Below, one piece after another: positions 62,040 to 64,000 of a DNA stretch of 64,000 nt. The stretch covers positions 1,178,001 to 1,242,000 of the forward strand of contig NZ_JAOWPS010000001.1 of the NCBI RefSeq assembly GCF_025753795.1. The letters run 5' to 3'. Origin of the DNA: Mesorhizobium sp. YC-39. GTDB taxonomy: Bacteria; Pseudomonadota; Alphaproteobacteria; Rhizobiales; Rhizobiaceae. A program made the position numbers and the translations under genes. Below the pieces are notes generated by a model. It had not been told where the DNA came from and made no database searches. It was given only the letters and a program-made list of their open reading frames with translations. Every line of letters starts with the position of its first letter. Within the stretch, counting starts at the first letter, position 1.

Positions 62040-62152
62040 GCCGGACCCTCAACCTTGCCGCGCGACAGCCTACTAAAAAACCAGCGCGATGCGAATGGAT
62101 TGCCGTCGAAAGTGTCTGCCGGCACAGCAGAGATGCTTATGCTCCTGCTCGT

Positions 62153-63016
62153 CTAGCCGCCCATCCAAGGCATATCGATCGCCCCTAGCGATACAACGAT
62201 CCCGAGGGCCACCAAAGCAACGCCCAAACTACCTTCGAAGCGGCGGCCACGGGGCAGCAGCTTCTCGACGAAGACGAGCAGCGTCAAAAGCAGCATCCAG
62301 GCGACGCTCATGACGCCGGTCGCGACCAGCACGGCAAACAGCGCCCAGCAGCAGCCAAAGCAATAGAGACCGTGGCGTAGCCCCATCTCGAGCGCGCCAA
62401 CACGCCCGTCGCGCCAGTGCTGCACAACGAAAGCGAGCGGCGAACGGCAATGGCTGAGGCAAATGTGCTTGAGGGTCGTGAATTGGTAGAGCCCGGCGAC
62501 GCCAAGCGTGGCGCCTAGTGCGAGCGGTGCCCATTTCGAACGCTGGGGTGGATCGAGGCTCGTTGCAACGTCGCTGCCGAGCTGGACCAAGACATATACG
62601 ACAAGGCCCACCGCTGCCCAAACGAGCAGATAGCCCGCGACGAAGGTCCACGTCGGGATGGCCACATGCTGTTCGCGCCTAGCCTGCGCCGCCGCGAACA
62701 TAAATATCATGGGCGCCGCAGCTGGGAGCATCATGGCCGCCATCATCACAGTCCACACAGCGAGAAAAGCGGCGGCGCCGGCAAATGACCAGTCGTCGGC
62801 GGCAATTCCGGCCATCGCCATGCCTGCCATGCCTTCCATACCCTCCATACCGCCGCGCACGGCAATGCCCATGGGCATATCCATGCTGAAGGTCTGGTAG
62901 AGGGTGAGCGTCCACGCCGCTGCGGTAAGCCCGACGAGCGATGCGAGTAGACCGAGCGGGATGCCGCGCAAATTCCGGGTGAACCGCCGCGATTTCCCGG
63001 GGAACGCCTCAGCCAT
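62153..63016 (-). CDS. DUF2182 integral membrane protein
   Basis: A 287-residue protein with about seven hydrophobic helices and a Met-rich insert after the first helix (GMEGMEGMAGMAMAG). The family signature is MMAAMMLPAAAPMIFMFA, and a Cys/His-rich helix region FTTLKHICLSHCRSPLAFV and GLYCFGCCWALF. The Cys, His and Met pattern suggests metal (copper) handling, but the biochemical role is not established. The start at 63016 is preferred over GTG 63022 because of spacing to AGGG. It begins 9 bases after the DUF1326 gene, and this pairing recurs in many proteobacteria, so both probably form one system. Confidence 0.85.
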   Translation of the reverse strand: MAEAFPGKSRRFTRNLRGIPLGLLASLVGLTAAAWTLTLYQTFSMDMPMGIAVRGGMEGMEGMAGMAMAGIAADDWSFAGAAAFLAVWTVMMAAMMLPAAAPMIFMFAAAQARREQHVAIPTWTFVAGYLLVWAAVGLVVYVLVQLGSDVATSLDPPQRSKWAPLALGATLGVAGLYQFTTLKHICLSHCRSPLAFVVQHWRDGRVGALEMGLRHGLYCFGCCWALFAVLVATGVMSVAWMLLLTLLVFVEKLLPRGRRFEGSLGVALVALGIVVSLGAIDMPWMGG

Positions 63017-63025
63017 CGTCACGCC

Positions 63026-63664
63026 CTAGTTCGGGCCGGTCCAGTCGAACGGAATGTGCTTGCTCGAGCGGGCCGTGCCAGTCCAGTCGAGCCCGAACCC
63101 TCTGGTGCTCACCTCGACAGAACGCCCCCAGGTGGCAACCTGGCCCGGGCCGACCTCCGAACCCGGCGGGTTGATCGTCTGCACCCGCTTGCCAGGTAGT
63201 GTGGTGGGACCGGAAAGTGCCTCGGCGCGCCCAACGACCAGGCCAGGAATTTCGACTCGCCAGGTGGCCAGGTCGCCCGCCACCTCGAAAGTGATTGGCA
63301 CGAACTCAATGCCGCGCATCTCGCCGATATTAGCGGCAAAGCCCGCCGGCCAGCCGCCGGCGTGGCCGCCGAAGATCACCTGCAGGGCTTCGCGCTGCTG
63401 CTCATCCGCCTTCTCGTCGAGATACATGCCCATCACGGCCTTTGCCTCGCCAGCCCATAGATTGCCTTCGAACTCGCCGAGCGCCACCAGCGTCAGGTCG
63501 TCGAGCTTCACGCCGCCATACTGACCCTCACGCATATGCCAGGCGAGCACGCCCTGGCAATGATTGCCCGTTGGCCGCTGGGCGAACTCGCAAGGGCAAG
63601 GGATGTCGCAGCTGCAGATGTCGAACCAGTCGCCTGCGAGCCGCCATTGAGGCACTACATTCAT
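63026..63664 (-). CDS. DUF1326 protein, cysteine-rich
   Basis: A 212-residue soluble protein with a CSCDIPCPC cluster (Cys17, 19, 23, 25) and Cys36 in the first 40 residues, then a beta-rich domain (LTLVALGEFEGNLWAGEAKAV shortened here, IFGGHAGGWPAGFA). The N-terminal cluster is the family hallmark and probably binds metal. It is encoded directly before the DUF2182 membrane protein (9-base gap) in the same direction. Function unknown; co-occurrence implies cooperation in metal or redox handling. Confidence 0.85.
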   Translation of the reverse strand: MNVVPQWRLAGDWFDICSCDIPCPCEFAQRPTGNHCQGVLAWHMREGQYGGVKLDDLTLVALGEFEGNLWAGEAKAVMGMYLDEKADEQQREALQVIFGGHAGGWPAGFAANIGEMRGIEFVPITFEVAGDLATWRVEIPGLVVGRAEALSGPTTLPGKRVQTINPPGSEVGPGQVATWGRSVEVSTRGFGLDWTGTARSSKHIPFDWTGPN

Positions 63665-63808
63665 GGCTCATCCTCCGGAGATTGGGTCTACTTATACGTC
63701 GAAGACTGGTCGCGCTCCAGCAGTTCGTGCGTCGCCCCGCTGACTTTGATGGACTGGCTCCCACACTGGTGCCCGAGCGGTGCACACCAAACCTGCAGCT
63801 GGGCCGCT

Positions 63809-64000
63809 TCAGGTCCGGATCTCGACGACGGACGTGCCGGAGACGGGATCAGTCATCCCGAGGTCGCCGCCGAGATGCTCCAGCATATCGCGCATCGTAT
63901 CGAGAAGGCCGATCATCTGGGGCCGCGGCGAGACTGTCCATGTCCGACGACGCAGAAAGTTCGGTCGCCGGTCCTGACGAGCGAGGCTTTGCGGAAGCCC
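63809..64000 (-). CDS. C-terminal end of an unidentified gene (runs off the window)
   Basis: A frame entering at base 64000 stays open for 63 codons to TGA at 63809. The translation includes PNFLRRRTWTVSPRPQ, MIGLLDTMRDMLEHLGG and ends SGTSVVEIRT. Codon choice is coding-like, with G or C in most third positions. I cannot identify the family from this tail. It points the same way as the DUF1326 gene, with 144 bases between them, so it could be upstream in the same transcript. Confidence 0.45.
   Translation of the reverse strand, partial: GLPQSLARQDRRPNFLRRRTWTVSPRPQMIGLLDTMRDMLEHLGGDLGMTDPVSGTSVVEIRT

Noticed and set aside
63780..63977. A 65-codon plus-strand frame at the right end
   Set aside because: The minus strand gives a better coding frame that runs off the window; the plus product has no ribosome site or motif.

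Overview
The window is GC-rich chromosomal DNA from an alphaproteobacterium of the Rhizobiales, most likely Mesorhizobium or a close relative. Evidence: a complete L-rhamnose locus in the order known from Rhizobium leguminosarum (rhaD-rhaI facing rhaR-S-T-P-Q-U-K), a C4-pathway hemA with an FNR/FixK box, RirA-type TGA-N9-TCA boxes upstream of iron-uptake genes, and intergenic palindromes of types I recall from Mesorhizobium genomes. No rRNA, intact tRNA, CRISPR array, transposase or integrase was seen. All family names come from reading the translations; no search was run.

Layout. 1-8.2 kb: start of an SSS-type sensor kinase (minus), mscL, a class I aminotransferase, hemA, galE, a D-amino-acid dehydrogenase, and a racemase fused to a degenerate arginase-fold domain. 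8.2-19.1 kb: the rhamnose locus; RhaSTPQ imports L-rhamnose, RhaU and RhaI give rhamnulose, RhaK phosphorylates it and bifunctional RhaD cleaves and oxidises; RhaR probably acts at paired 19-bp sites between the divergent units. 19.1-23.6 kb: an accessory stretch with a phytochelatin-synthase-like protease, small hypothetical proteins, palindromic repeats, a degenerate 3' half of a tRNA-Phe gene, a LysR regulator and an EamA exporter.

23.7-50.4 kb: a sugar-acid catabolism supercluster. It holds five enolase-superfamily (mandelate racemase type) enzymes, two CUT1 ABC importers, two RraA-fold lyases with a shared C-terminal extension, aldehyde and Fe-alcohol dehydrogenases, an esterase, an extended SDR, an aldo/keto reductase, NIPSNAP and PfpI proteins, and three GntR/FCD regulators, each divergent from a unit it probably controls. 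The inferred logic is import of an acid sugar, dehydration or isomerisation to a 2-keto-3-deoxy acid, RraA-type cleavage, then handling of the aldehyde product. The substrates cannot be read from sequence.

50.4-52.7 kb: a GatB/YqeY-domain protein, an excisionase-type HTH protein overlapping an alpha/beta hydrolase, and a 55-aa membrane peptide. 52.9-59.1 kb: a siderophore system (TonB receptor facing a binding protein, a fused FhuB-type permease and an esterase) with two RirA-type boxes but no ATPase gene. 59.2-64 kb: two truncated genes meeting head to head (a PUA-like domain and Ohr), a small secreted protein, a class III nucleotide cyclase, a DUF2182/DUF1326 pair and the end of an unidentified gene.
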